Below are positions 32,626 through 44,137 of a stretch of 64,000 bases of DNA, piece after piece. This DNA comes from Adenophora triphylla var. japonica (Eukaryota > Streptophyta > Magnoliopsida > Asterales > Campanulaceae). The notes beneath the pieces were generated by a model that made no database searches, was not told where the DNA came from, and saw nothing but the letters and a program-made list of their open reading frames with translations. Location: NCBI GenBank assembly GCA_022495995.1, contig JAFEMH010001295.1:310001-374000 (forward strand). Direction: 5' to 3'. The translations under genes were made by a program, and so were the position numbers. Numbering within the stretch: position 1 is the first letter of the stretch; every line of letters begins with the position of its first letter.

Positions 32626-34859
32626 GTGTGCCGATTCAATATGGCAAATACAAAGACAATGACTACTGTTAACTATTCACACATTCCAATCTTGGACGAA
32701 GACCACTTCGACATCTGGAAATGCAGAATGCTCATTCATTTGGAAACAATTGATGAGATGTTGGTGGAGTGCGTAATCAATGGTCCGTTTGTTCCCATGA
32801 AAGCCAACACTGATACAACCACCAATACAGAAACTCCAGAGGTCAAAAAGCCTAAGGATGAGTGGTCGGATGAAGAGAAGAGATTAGCCGCCTTGGACAG
32901 CAAGGCAAGGCACATCATTTCAGGAACCCTTCCAGTTTCAACTCTTCAGAAGGTGATGTACCTCAAAACCGCAAAACAGATGTGGGATGCCATTGAGAGC
33001 TACCTCGAAGGTGATGACGAATGCAAGGAAAGCAAATTATATGCTGTTGAAAGATCCTACAACAACTTCAACAGAAAATCCAACGAAACTCAACGCCAAA
33101 CCTACGACCGATATGTTGAGGTAGTTAATGCTTGTAGATCTCTTGGCAAAACTTTAACCGATAAGGAAATCAATATGACTTTCCTATCTGCTTTAGGTTC
33201 TAGATGGGTTAATAAGGCTACCTCTCTAGAAGACTCCAAAGTTTTGGGTACTTGGTCGTTAAGTAACTTGCACGCCAATCTTAGAGTCTATGAACTAAAA
33301 TTAAATCATATTGAAGAGATTGAAGGGAAAACCAAATCGTTTTCTATGTCCGTAGTGGAATAAGACGAGAAACCATCTACATCCAATCAAACTGCAGATC
33401 CTTCCATATCAACCCCATCACTCATCGAGATGGATGATGATGATTTTGCCATGTTTGTGAAAAGGTTTCAAAAATTTAGAAAATCCTCAAAACCTTTCAC
33501 AAAATCATTTTCAAAAGGCAAACCTCCTGCAACATTTTCTAAGGCTGGAGATACAAAGAAAAAGAGTGATCTAGTTTGCTACAATTGTAGAAAACTTGGT
33601 CACTTTGCATCTGAGTGTCCACAGCCCAAATACGAATACTTGAAAAAGAAAACCTCTCCTGCGAAATTTTCTCGTCGCAAGGGAATGGTTGCTGAGGAGG
33701 AAGAGAATTCCAAGGAATTAGCAACTTGGATTGAAACGGATTCTGATGATGGAAGTGATGAAGAAACCGAAGAGGTTAATCTCTGCTTAGTTGCAGATGC
33801 TTCCGATGAATCAGATTCTGAGTCACTCGAGTTGCAAGATATGGAAGAAGAAGAAGTTTCTGCAAAACTTCCAAATTTTAAGTTGGATGATAATGTCAAA
33901 CTTACTCCTAGCATTAAGATAAGAAATTGTTCGTATTCACGTCCCATTTTCTCTTCTAAAAATGCTCCACCTTCAAAAGCAATTCCAAATAAGAATGTTT
34001 TGAAAAAGGTGGTGAAAGAAGTTTCTCCCTCGGAACACGAAAAGATGTTTAAGGAAGCTGAAATGGTGATCCATCAATTCTGTAATCTTAAGAAAGCCTT
34101 AAGCATAGCTCATGATGAACTTAATATGTACAAGACGGAGAAAATAGTGATGAGGTCCGAAATTTCAAATCTTAAGGACCAAATCAAAAAGATGACTCCT
34201 CTTGCTGATCAAAACCGCATCCTTGAAACTAAGGTTGCTGCACTTCAACTCCGGAATGATGACCTGGTCACCCAACTCAACGATCGTCAAAAAATTATTG
34301 ATGGGTGGCTCAAGTCAAAATCTTATGCAGAACAAATCATAGATACCCAATTACCCAAATGAGTTACCGCGGGTATAGGATTTGGATCTCGAAGAAGAGA
34401 AGTGTGCATCCCGCAGTTGAAAAGGATGAGGAAATTTTGAAACTAACTAAAGAAATTCCTAAGGGGAAGCATGCTAAAGGCAAGGGTAAAGGACAACAAA
34501 TTAATTATGTCTACCCAAAAGGGAAGCAATATGGGAAGAACTCTCAGATGAAGCCAAAGGATTCTGAGAGTATAGCTTCAGAGGAAATGGCTTATGGAAT
34601 TGGCCGTATCCCTGCTCCAACCGCTTCTGGTGGAAAAGGTGGTACTGGCAACTCCAAGGCTGACCGCGCATCTTCTTCGACCGCTTTTCCTGCCTTCAAA
34701 AGCAGAAATAGCATTCCTAGAAAATACGTGGTCAAACCAAAGCCAGTTCCCTTTGTCAAGGCTGCAACCGCTCCCCCAAAACCGCATGCAGCCCCCAAGA
34801 AGAGTAAGGAGTTAGTAAAACCTCATGATGCTTGTAGCTTTTATAAATGTTCTGTGTGA
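32626..34859 (+). pseudogene. Sirevirus-like Gag with zinc knuckle
   Basis: The first 245 residues hold the copia Gag domain (DHFDIWKCRM, SKARHIISGTLP, MWDAIESYLEGDD, VYELKLNHIEE). A TAA at 33361 interrupts, and the same frame continues. The zinc knuckle CYNCRKLGHFASEC lies near 33577. An acidic stretch and a coiled-coil-like Lys/Glu-rich part (34030-34360) follow, then a frame change. A basic, Pro/Ala/Lys-rich tail runs to 34859. The long C-terminal part beyond the knuckle fits Sirevirus-type Gag. Confidence 0.85.
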
Positions 34860-35004
34860 GATGGTTTAGGTCACAAGGCTGCAGAATGCCTTTTGCGGTT
34901 CACATCCAATGCCAGGAAGAGTAAACCTCCTTCTGTTAAACAGGTGTGGATCGTGAAGGGTTGCTAACTTAGGACCCAAGAAATAAAGGGGGACCTCGTT
35001 CTTA

Positions 35005-36318
35005 ATGTTTATATTTCAGGTCCTCTGCTTCATGGCTGGTCACTCCAAGGATAATGAATGGTATCTTGACAGTGGCTGCTCAAGACATATGACTGGAGAT
35101 AGAACTTTACTAGAAGATGTCATTGAAGCAAGTGGTCCGTCTGTAACCTTTGGTGACAACAACAAAGGCAATACCATTGGATATGGTGTTATAAGGAGAG
35201 GAAACCTAACCATTGAGAAGGTTTCTCTTGTTGAAGGACTCAAGCACAACCTCCTTTCAATTTCTCAATTCTGCGACAAAGGAATGCTTTGCAACTTCAC
35301 GTCATCAAACTGCTTTATCAAAGATAGCATTTCCGGAGTCACCCTACTCACAAGAATTCGTAAGAGTAATATTTACATTATTGATCTAAATTCTGCATGT
35401 AGTATTACTAATCTCTGTTTTGTAGCTAAAAATGTGAGCGAAAATAGTTGGCTTTGGCACAAGAGGTTAAGCCACTTGAACTTCAAGTATCTTGCAAAGA
35501 TTGGTAGGGAAAACCTCGTTCGTAGTTTACCTAAAGTGGCTGACCATCATCTAGAGAAATGCAGTGCATGTCAACTTGGTAAGCAGTTCGCGTCGTCTTT
35601 CACCAGCAAGACCGCTCCATCAACTTCAAGATGCTTACAAATGCTTCACATAGATTTGTTTGGACCCGTAACCACTGCCAGCATTGGAGGAAGTAGATAT
35701 ACCTTAGTGGTGGTGGATGATTATTCAAGATATACGTGGGTTGAGATGATGATTTCCAAAGATGATTGCTATGATATTCTCACCGCACTTTTTAGACGGC
35801 TCCAAACTCAAAAAGAAGACGACATCGTTAGTATTCGATCAGATAATGGAACAAAATTTAAGAACAACGGTGTTGCTCAGTATTGTGATGACCATGGAAT
35901 TGATCACAATTTCTCAACTGCTGGTGTTCCACAACAAAATGGGGTTGTGGAAAGGAAGAATAGGACGTTGATTGAGGCTGGAAAGACAATGATATCTGAA
36001 GCGAAGCTGCCTCAGTATTTCTGGGCTGAAGCAATCAACACAGCATGCTTCACTCAAAACCGCTCCCCATCAACAAAACCTATAACAAAACTCCCTATGA
36101 GCTTTGGCGAGGAAGAACCCCCAACATTGCATTCTTCAAGATCTTTGGCTGCAAATGCTTTGTCCTCTAAAACGGAAGAGAAAATAGAGGTAAATTTGGA
36201 GCCAAGGCCGACGAAGGTATTTTTGTTGGGTATGCTAAACACTCAAAAGCTTTTCGTGTTTTCAATAAAACTAGTTTAAAAATAGTTGAGTCTGTCCATG
36301 TTACTTTTGATGAGCATT
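35005..36318 (+). pseudogene. Copia protease, pre-integrase and integrase
   Basis: The protease site WYLDSGCSRHMTGD lies near 35060. The pre-integrase motif SWLWHKRLSHLNFKYL lies near 35450, followed by CSACQLGKQ. The integrase D,D,E residues are in LHIDLFGP, IRSDNGTKF and QQNGVVERKNRTL. A frameshift near 36095 precedes the linker, which then reads on (FVGYAKHSKAFRVF, VHVTFDEH) right up to the 27-kb insertion at 36318. Confidence 0.92.
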
Positions 36319-37446
36319 TGTTAGTACCCGGTCCTAAAAAAAGGGTATTTTAAATATTCTGGCCCGGTTTAATTAACAAAACCCTAAATTAATCTTTTCT
36401 CCGTCGTCAGCAATTCGCGTGGAAGGTACGCCAGGAAGTAGTGCCGATCGACCCTTATTTTTAGGTTCGATCGACCATTATTTTTGGTGCCGATCGACCA
36501 TTATCTTTAGTGCCGATCGACCCTTCCTTTTTTGTGCCGACCGACCCTTATTATTAGGGCCGATCGACCCTTTCCTTGGTCCAGCCCATTTCCCGAAGCA
36601 CTATAAATACGTGCACTCGGTACCCATTTTTAACACACACGTTCCCAATAGAAAACACACACGTTCCCAATAGAAAACACACATTTTACACAAAGAAGTC
36701 AAGACTAGACTTGATTTTCCCTTCCACGCATCTCCCAATATCGCTCCGAATCTTGCTAGATTCGACCCCAAAGTCTTGCCACAATTGGTAAGTCTTTTAT
36801 TTAAATATTCCGTTCTTTATTATTATTGCTGCGCTATATAATTGATTTGCATGCTTAATATGTTTTAATTGTGCATATATGCTAGATTTAGGACTGTTTT
36901 AATATATTTAAGTATGCATAGCCAAGGATGATCTAAGGTTTCACCCGAGAAACCCAATGGATCTAGGAACTATTTCTTTCTTTCCTCCTTAAATAATAAT
37001 CATCCCATGATCAACAATTCCCCAGGGATGAACGTTGATTAGTGCACCTTCCGAGGGCCTAAATCAAAGGTTCTAGGGTGTGATCATCAATTAATTCTTT
37101 CTCTCCCCTCCTCCTTATGCATGATCCCGTTTCTTCTATCTATTCTTGCAAACACCGCACACAACCAACACCCCACATGCTAGAAAGACCGATCCGTCGG
37201 GCAATAGGAGTGATAACGTTTCTTCTTCTGTTGTAACTTGACCCCCGAACCCAATCACATGTTTAGCCTTTTTTCAATGCTTTGGGCTATATCAAAGCGG
37301 CGTGGCAACTCTCAAAAGTTAAACTAATATTTTTAATATGGTTTAAAGCGAGTGTCACTTAATGAATATCCCATTTCGATCCGACATTACATGATTATTT
37401 ATTTTAAACTTCCGAATGCGCGTTGCATCGGGACGGGGTATTCACA
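36319..37446 (+). repeat. 5' LTR of PMD-carrying element
   Basis: From TGTTAGTACCCGG to GTATTCACA. Six GCCGATCGACC-like motifs about 25-28 bases apart lie at 36442-36567, ahead of TATAAATA at 36602. A duplicated CACACACGTTCCCAATAGAA follows near 36635 and 36656. Confidence 0.96.
36442..36609 (+). promoter_or_regulatory. LTR promoter: GATCGACC array plus TATA
   Basis: Six copies of (G/T)(C/T)CGAT/CCGACC separated by T-rich spacers precede TATAAATA (36602-36609). The 3' LTR has the same array (62380-62505; TATA 62540). Confidence 0.8.
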
Positions 37447-37447
37447 G

Positions 37448-37464
37448 TGGCGACTCTGCTGGGG
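37448..37464 (+). other. Primer-binding site, Tat type
   Basis: TGGCGACTCTGCTGGGG begins one base after the LTR. Confidence 0.95.
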
Positions 37465-38594
37465 ACTGTTTTGAAACTTTTTCAAACTTAGTGGGTCAGA
37501 CTTTCGTTTTCCTTTGTGGTGTTGTATTTTGCCTTCTCTTTTATTTTCTTTATTCTTAACTGTCGCATTGCATGCATGCATCTCATAAAACAAAAAAAAT
37601 CTCTCTCTTTTTTCTTTAAAAAGAATTAGACTCCTTTACCTCACACTACCACTAGAGTCCGTGTCACACTGCACAGACACCCTTAACCCATCGGAGAAGC
37701 CAAAGTGCGGCAAGTGTGGTGATCATGTCGCCTCCCTTCCGAGTCTCACTTGGTCATCCACTCATTAGTGCGCTTCGGCTGCACGGTGGGAGCCTAAAAC
37801 CTAACCCTTGTGTTGCCCACTTTGTTAGGAGTACACTCCATGTGACCGGTTGGTTTGACTAGCTTTTTCATATAGACAATTAATAAGGTCTTTATGATAA
37901 GTCACTACGAATCAGTGATAAGACAAGATCTATAGAGAGAAAAGAGCACAAAAAATTGATTTCCTTTTAAAAGGACGTGCCATGTAAGGTTTAGTGCTTG
38001 TTAAAAAGATCTTGTCCTATCATAGATCTGTAGTACTTCCCATAAATATCATCTTAAATGTCTATATGAGACGGTTAGTCGTTAGGATCCACCACTTTAG
38101 GACCTTTAGTTAGTTGCGAAAAAGGGGTATCCCTTCCAACCAAGGGTAGGTTCTATAGAGGGCTTTTTTGTAAATAAAATGCTTAACTATCCTTTAATCT
38201 CTTAAACCATCCATAGTCTGCTCCCTTAGCCTTAAAACCATCCATAGTTTAGATTCCTTATCTCTAGCACCCTTCAGCCAAAAATCCACCTAGGTCAAAC
38301 CTCTCTCGACCAAACCACCATCTAGGGCCTATCTAAGCCAATCAAGACCAATTCTCATCCAAGTCCAATTAACTCGCCTAGATCACCCTCACTTATATCT
38401 GACCAAGGATCGAGTCATCTTTCTCTTCCTTTTTCATCAAACGGACTCTTTTACATTCATCCTCTCTCTTTCTCTAAAACTTAACCCTGGTTGTATCATC
38501 AATCGGGGCCCCCTCGAACTACGGTGACCTGAGACTCGTACCTTAAATGGTAAGGGTTACATAGGCAACTTCAGCCCGATCAAATTCTCAAATT
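37465..38594 (+). other. Leader of PMD-carrying element with long imperfect hairpin
   Basis: Untranslated. Arms at about 37856-37931 and 38007-38083 pair imperfectly; shared pieces are AAGATCT, GATAAGACAAGATC/GATAGGACAAGATC and CATATAGACA. The loop is about 75 bases. Confidence 0.6.
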
Positions 38595-39269
38595 GTGGAG
38601 ATCAACTATTTTCTCAAGGATGCCTTAAGATTAATTATGAGCCTAATTCAACTCATTGGTTTGACTCTGCCATATGTTCTTACAGGATTCTACATCATGT
38701 CTCTGGAGAAAAGCATTGAAGCCCTTAAAGAAGTCTCAGACATGAAGTTGGGAGTGCTCAACCTCCTCAAAGACATACATAAAATTGAGCAGCACCATTT
38801 GTCTTACATTCACGAATACTTGAAAAGAGTTCCTCCTCCTGCTCAAATCCAGAGTCCCTACCATCCACATGCTTGTGGTCCCACTTATGGTCCTACACAT
38901 CAAAATTTCTCATTCAAGATGCCTGCTGTGGCCACCAACCAACGAAGGGCACCAATACCCGAGTCACCCCCAAATTCAATCCAAGAGAAGAAGATCAACA
39001 AGGAGTACTTTGATGACTTGGGAATGCCTGTAGGTGAGTTCTTCGAAGTTTTAGTGAGAAAGAATTTGATCAAACCGCTCGAGAATTACAAGCCTGTTAA
39101 TAAGAGAGCTAACTTGGATACATCCAAGTTCTGCAAATACCACAAGTACGCTGGGCATACCACTGACAGATGTGTGCAACTGAAGCACTCAATTCAAAGA
39201 TTGATCAACCAAGGAAGAATCCAAGGCCTCATTGATGAAGAATTCCTCGCACTTCGAGGAAAGATTTAG
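38595..39269 (+). pseudogene. Gag C-terminal remnant with zinc-binding motif
   Basis: A 224-residue open frame. An N-terminal hydrophobic stretch may be non-native. Residues 140-224 match what I know from Tat/Ogre-type Gag: EYFDDLGMPVGEFFEVLVRK, then the CX2HX4HX4C motif CKYHKYAGHTTDRC (residues 180-193), then LKHSIQRLINQGRI. Capsid motifs are not seen, so Gag is truncated, or its start lies in degraded sequence upstream. It is the only sense-strand coding sequence of this element. Confidence 0.6.
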
Positions 39270-42200
39270 ATTCATTCAGTCTTGTAGGTTCTAGTATGTC
39301 TTTCTTACGTCCACTTTGGGCATGGCTATGTAATGTCCACTTTAGATTAATTCCTTCAATAATAAAAGAGTCTTTCTTTCCTTTCTCTCTAGACTTGAGA
39401 CATAATCTCGCATTACTTTCAAGAAGATTGTTTTATTTATAATTATCACTTGGTTGCTAATCTCACTGATAAACTCATCGGCTAATAAAATAAACAATAA
39501 ATGAATGCTTTGATTGGGGTAAACAACTCACTGTCCCTTCCTCATATACACCATCCCTATACACCCTTCTCTCATACATACTCCACCATATACTCTTCAT
39601 ACACTCCTTGTACATACACTTCCCCAAATACACTCTCCCCCACTTGACCTCCTTTCCATATGGTCAAGACAAGCACAAAGACCGTTGTTGCTCATCATCA
39701 GAGAATAGATGCTCACACCACTACCATTCAAAGAAAGCGCAAGGGGCTGTTCTTATCCTTCACAAGTGCTACATGAATATCAACTTGGGGCTCACCAACC
39801 CCCCAATCTCGCGTCTCCTCTGATTTTCCATTTGATCGATAAGCTTCCGTTGAATATGCTCACATATCTTTCTCATGGTCCGAATATATTTTGCCTTACT
39901 TAATAAGTCGGTTAAATGAGTTTGCATTTCTTTTAAATAATCTTTTGAGAATGCTATCCAGTAGCGATTGAAGCTTAAACCTCCCACCATAGGAAGACAT
40001 AACCTTACCCTCACTAAATGATACCCTTTCATTTCAAGATCGACAAGTTTTGAAACCCTAAGGAAGAAGCCCATACTAGGGGCTCCCCTGACTCACAAAG
40101 CTCAAGAAAGGTGGAATGCGAAAGAAACTCATACAAGGGGCTCCCTCGAAGGGACCACCTCCTAGCCCAAGAGGGAAAAGGTAAACGCATCCTAAGACAT
40201 ACGCTAGGGGCTATCGCGAGCAAACAAATCCGAAGGTTTTTTCTCGAGAAGAGGGTGTCAAAAAAAAAAAAAAAACCTTCATCACCCCGAAGTGAACCTC
40301 CCATCCCAAAGGTTGTGAAAAGGAGACATCGAGTGAAGGTCCTATCATGATCAAACTACCTGCTGAAATCACAACAAACTCGCGAGAAGAAGCAACAAAG
40401 ATTCCCTCTTGAACAAACCCCATAAACCAATTCCAAAGTCCATCCTCTCACTTTTAGAGGATTCCATCACCACCCTTGATCGGGTCAAAATCAAAGATAA
40501 CCTCGCTCTTAGAGGTTCTGAAGAAGCGACAACAAGAAAATCCCTTCACCCTAGAGATCCCAAACACATCCCTCAAGCCAACCTCTCAGCAAAAGGCCCA
40601 GCCGACCTCTCACTTTAAGAGGCCATATTAAGCATCACCTAATGATCGATCGCAACCCAAAGCCCAGCTACAACCGCTACTGGATGGTATTCTCATCTTG
40701 AGTCACTTGTTATCCCACGTGAGCATATTACACACTCTCCCCAAGTTTGAGAACTCGTCCTACTCTTGAAATTCGTTCATTCGACTCCTCAAAACACTGT
40801 CTGCAAAAGTCTCACTGGGGCTTCGCATCCGTGCCTCTCAGCGGCACTCCGGTAAGAGCAGGGAGACGCACGCCAGGGACTACTCCCCTCGGCTTGCAAG
40901 AACAAAGGAACAGCAAATCTTAACTTGAAAGAATGAAAAATATAAGGGGCTATAATCAGTCAAATTCCCACCTTTTCTTCCACTCCAATCTTCCACTCCA
41001 ATCTTTTTTCTATTTTTCACTCTTTCTCATGAAGAAGATCAATGCAACGGCAGCCCGCACGAACAGTACAAGAGCAGCAAGCAAAAAACGAAACATCCTA
41101 CTCCTTCCAAAATCAAGCCCGATTTCACCATCAATCGATTTTCTCTCTCCTATTCCAGCTTCAAATCAAAGCAGTCATTATTTGTTTAAATTGGAATTTG
41201 ATAAACCAATCAGTGAGGTCCATTCTCGAGCAACCAAAGTATAACTCTGAATAAAACAACTCTTCAAATGTCTCGACAAGTCTTCTTTTCTACAATCTAG
41301 GAAGAGCCAAACACTTACTTTCTGCAGAGCAGGGGCTTCCATACACTTTTCCACACCTTGTGATGCTTATACTCTCCCAAAAGAGTCAAACCCAAAAGCG
41401 AGAGTGTCATACACGAATTTGGGATCCATTCCCACCTTCGAAAAATGTGCCCCTGCACATATACATTTCCGAGTCTTGTCCAACGACTGATTGACTGTTG
41501 TTCAAAACGATGGGTCGCCTCCGTGGCCACAAGATGACTCTGTCTGCAATAAGGATACATTGAATCTCTCCAAACTGGGGCTTTTGTTAAGCTGTTCTCT
41601 CAGGCTCTCTTTACCAGATTCCCTTTCGGGTTTGCTTTGCATCATCAACTGGGGCTTCGCCATGGTCACTTCATCAAACTTTGAGGCTCCCCGGAAATGG
41701 GTCAACTATGTGGCCAGGGGCTTTAAACAAAAACCAGGGTTCCAACGAAATCATATCTAGCAAGAAGGGCATCCCTTGTCATCAAGATCAGCATGTGGCA
41801 AACTCTTTGAGTTAGTTAGAAATGTAATTAATCATAAGGCCTCCTTATCAAATAAACATGCTTTCAAAAAAGTTGTCCTCTTTGGCACCTTGTTTACAAA
41901 AATCACTCTTTGGTCTCCACAAATTTTCAAACTCTTCAAGTCTGTCAAAGACGCCTCTCTCTCAAGATGACTCGGTCCTGCCCCTTATCTCTGGACATCA
42001 AGCTTAACCAATCCCATCTTCTATCATAGACACCTACTCAGCCTCGCCTTGCTTAAACCATAATCTTTGCCTTGTTCAGAATTAACCTCTCAAAACCTTA
42101 GCCTCAAGCCTAGGTGACAAATATCTCTCTAAACCCTAGCCTCAAGCCTAGGTGACAAATACCTTTCTAAACCCTAGCCTTAAGCCTAGGTGACAAATAC

Positions 42201-42568
42201 CTTTCTAAACCCTAGCCTCAAGCCTAGGTGACAAATACCTCTCTAAACCCTAGCCTCAAGCCTAGGTGACAAGTACCTTTCTAAACCCTAGCCCCAAGAC
42301 TAGGTGACAAATACCTTTCTAAACCCTAGCTTCAATCCCAATTCAATTTCTAGGGTGACTTCCTTATACGTCAATTTCTAGGAGGACTTTTCATTGCAGT
42401 GCATAAGATAGAAAATGTCCATAAATAGAAAAATATTAACTTGTCAAAATCTGTACATAAAACATTTGCATCATACTAACGAGTCAGCATAAAAATAGAG
42501 TCTGCATATAGTCTTTTCTTTTATTTATTGCAGGAGTTACAAATAAAATCTACAGAATAAAAAAAGTC
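39270..42568. other. Non-coding interior of PMD-carrying element
   Basis: 3.3 kb without recognisable coding sequence. It contains repeated GGGGCT motifs (at least nine between 39787 and 41720), a 14-base A run near 40261, and the 38-bp tandem array at 42093-42345. Confidence 0.6.
42093..42345. repeat. 38-bp tandem repeat array
   Basis: About 6.5 copies start at 42093, 42131, 42169, 42207, 42245, 42283 and 42321. The unit contains AAACCCTAGCC and AAGCCTAGGTGACAAATAC. Confidence 0.95.
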
Positions 42569-44137
42569 CTAATGACCCCGACGGGAGGTCGAACTGCGAC
42601 CACGGGAAAATCTAGAGGCTGAGCTGCCCTCGTCATGGGATCGCTGTCTGCGTTGAGCTGGATCCGCGTCTACTGACCTCCGAGACTGGCAAGAAAGTGT
42701 CTGCACTGCACTCCTCAGCAGACGGCTCAATATATTAGTTTGCCTCACAGCCCGCACATAAGAATAACGGGTAACCTGCAAAATTAGAAACAAGGGTCAC
42801 ACCATGGCTAAAAACATAAAGATAGGTGTATAAAAGGAAAAGTAAGAGGTATACCCCGCCGGCACCGTCTGGAGGAAGCTGAGCAGCCTCGACCTCGTCA
42901 GCCTCCGTAGGCGTCAAATCTACCCTCACCTGCCCGTCACCAGCCGGCACAAAGAAGTGGTCAGGAAACGGGGGCATGTCTACAATTTCAGGATGTCTAA
43001 CACCCATCAACTCGGGGATAACTAAACCCTGACCCCCTATACCGGCAGCCTCAGCAGCCCACCTCACCACCTGTGGTGACCTCAGAAAATGCTCCACGAA
43101 GGTCAGATAATCCATGTCAGACCGGAACTCAGCAGCAGGAACCCCATGCAGATAATCCTCCCTCCTCGCCAGACGATTGGGATACCACATATTTCTAGGA
43201 GGATGCTGGGGCGCATAAAGGGGAGCCCACGCATATTGCTGTCTAGCCACCCGCTCTCCCAAGTACATCGCATCACCAGCCAAGCCAACCAACAACCTAC
43301 GGGAGGCAGTAACATCCCGAACATCACCGACGGTCTCTGAAGCCTCGACAGTCCAAGGATAAAGCAGGAATTCAATCCTCCACGGACCGCCTAGAACATC
43401 CCTCAACTCGGACGCTCGGATCGTCTTTTGGGCCCCCTCTACCCTATTCTCCTTCCTCCAATAGTACAAAACAGGCACGTCCCGGGTCTGATCATGCAAG
43501 GTAAATGGGGCAACATTGAACACCTCGTAAACCCACGCCTGCAAAGGATACAGAAAACAGACATTCGTAAGGATGTAAGGGACAAACAACAAGTAAGAAG
43601 GCAATAGAAAAGGACAAAAGGCCGATATACCTCCAGAACAAGATAAAACGCGTCAAAGGAGGAGGTATTGGACCTCGAAATGGTGTCCAAAGCACGGTAC
43701 AACTCAGCCAAGCCGGCTTCCCCCCACGAGATGTCACGCACCAAATCCAAGTCAGTCAGAGCACCCAACAAAGAAAATCGGCATACCGGGCCCGAGTTGG
43801 GAAAAAGAGCCACTGAGAAGCCATACCAAAGGAACCCTCGGACAAGTGTATCAAGCCCATACAGGCCACGTGTATACTGACCGATGGCAGCCCTAACGAG
43901 CCTATACAACTTCCCAGCATCAATGCCGAAAGTCCGGCTCGAACCCAAACTAGCCCCGAACAGCTGGGTCTGACGTGCCGAATCAGCATGAAGAGTCTCA
44001 TCAAACGGGAGGGCTATGTTAGTAAATCTCAACCCAGAGAGAGTAGCAAAATCTGTAGGAGTAATCGTGGCCTCACCCCAACTCAAGTGGAAGGTATGTG
44101 TCGTGTCCCACCAAAACTCCCGACACACCTTCACTAC
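42569..44137 (-). pseudogene. Plant mobile domain gene, exons 2 (second part) to 4
   Basis: The minus-strand reading continues from the insertion point. Exon 2 (to 43631) reads CREFWWDTTHTFHLSWGE, TPTDFATLSGL and LDLVRDISWGEAGLAELYRA, which are hallmarks of the plant mobile domain (PMD; MAIN/MAIL1 and phosphatase-7-long-form-like proteins). GT/AG introns at 43630-43539 and 42854-42776 separate exon 3 (43538-42855; AWVYEVF, VPVLYYWRKENR, LLGL-like core) from exon 4 (42775-42569). Exon 4 is Arg/Ser-rich and ends in a stop. All junctions are phase 0 and no stop occurs within these exons. Known PMD proteins are nuclear and linked to transposon silencing. This copy lies antisense inside a retrotransposon. 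Confidence 0.85.

Noticed and set aside
37399..37593. Short minus-strand frame across the LTR end of the PMD element
   Set aside because: It overlaps the primer-binding site and the LTR end and has no domain.
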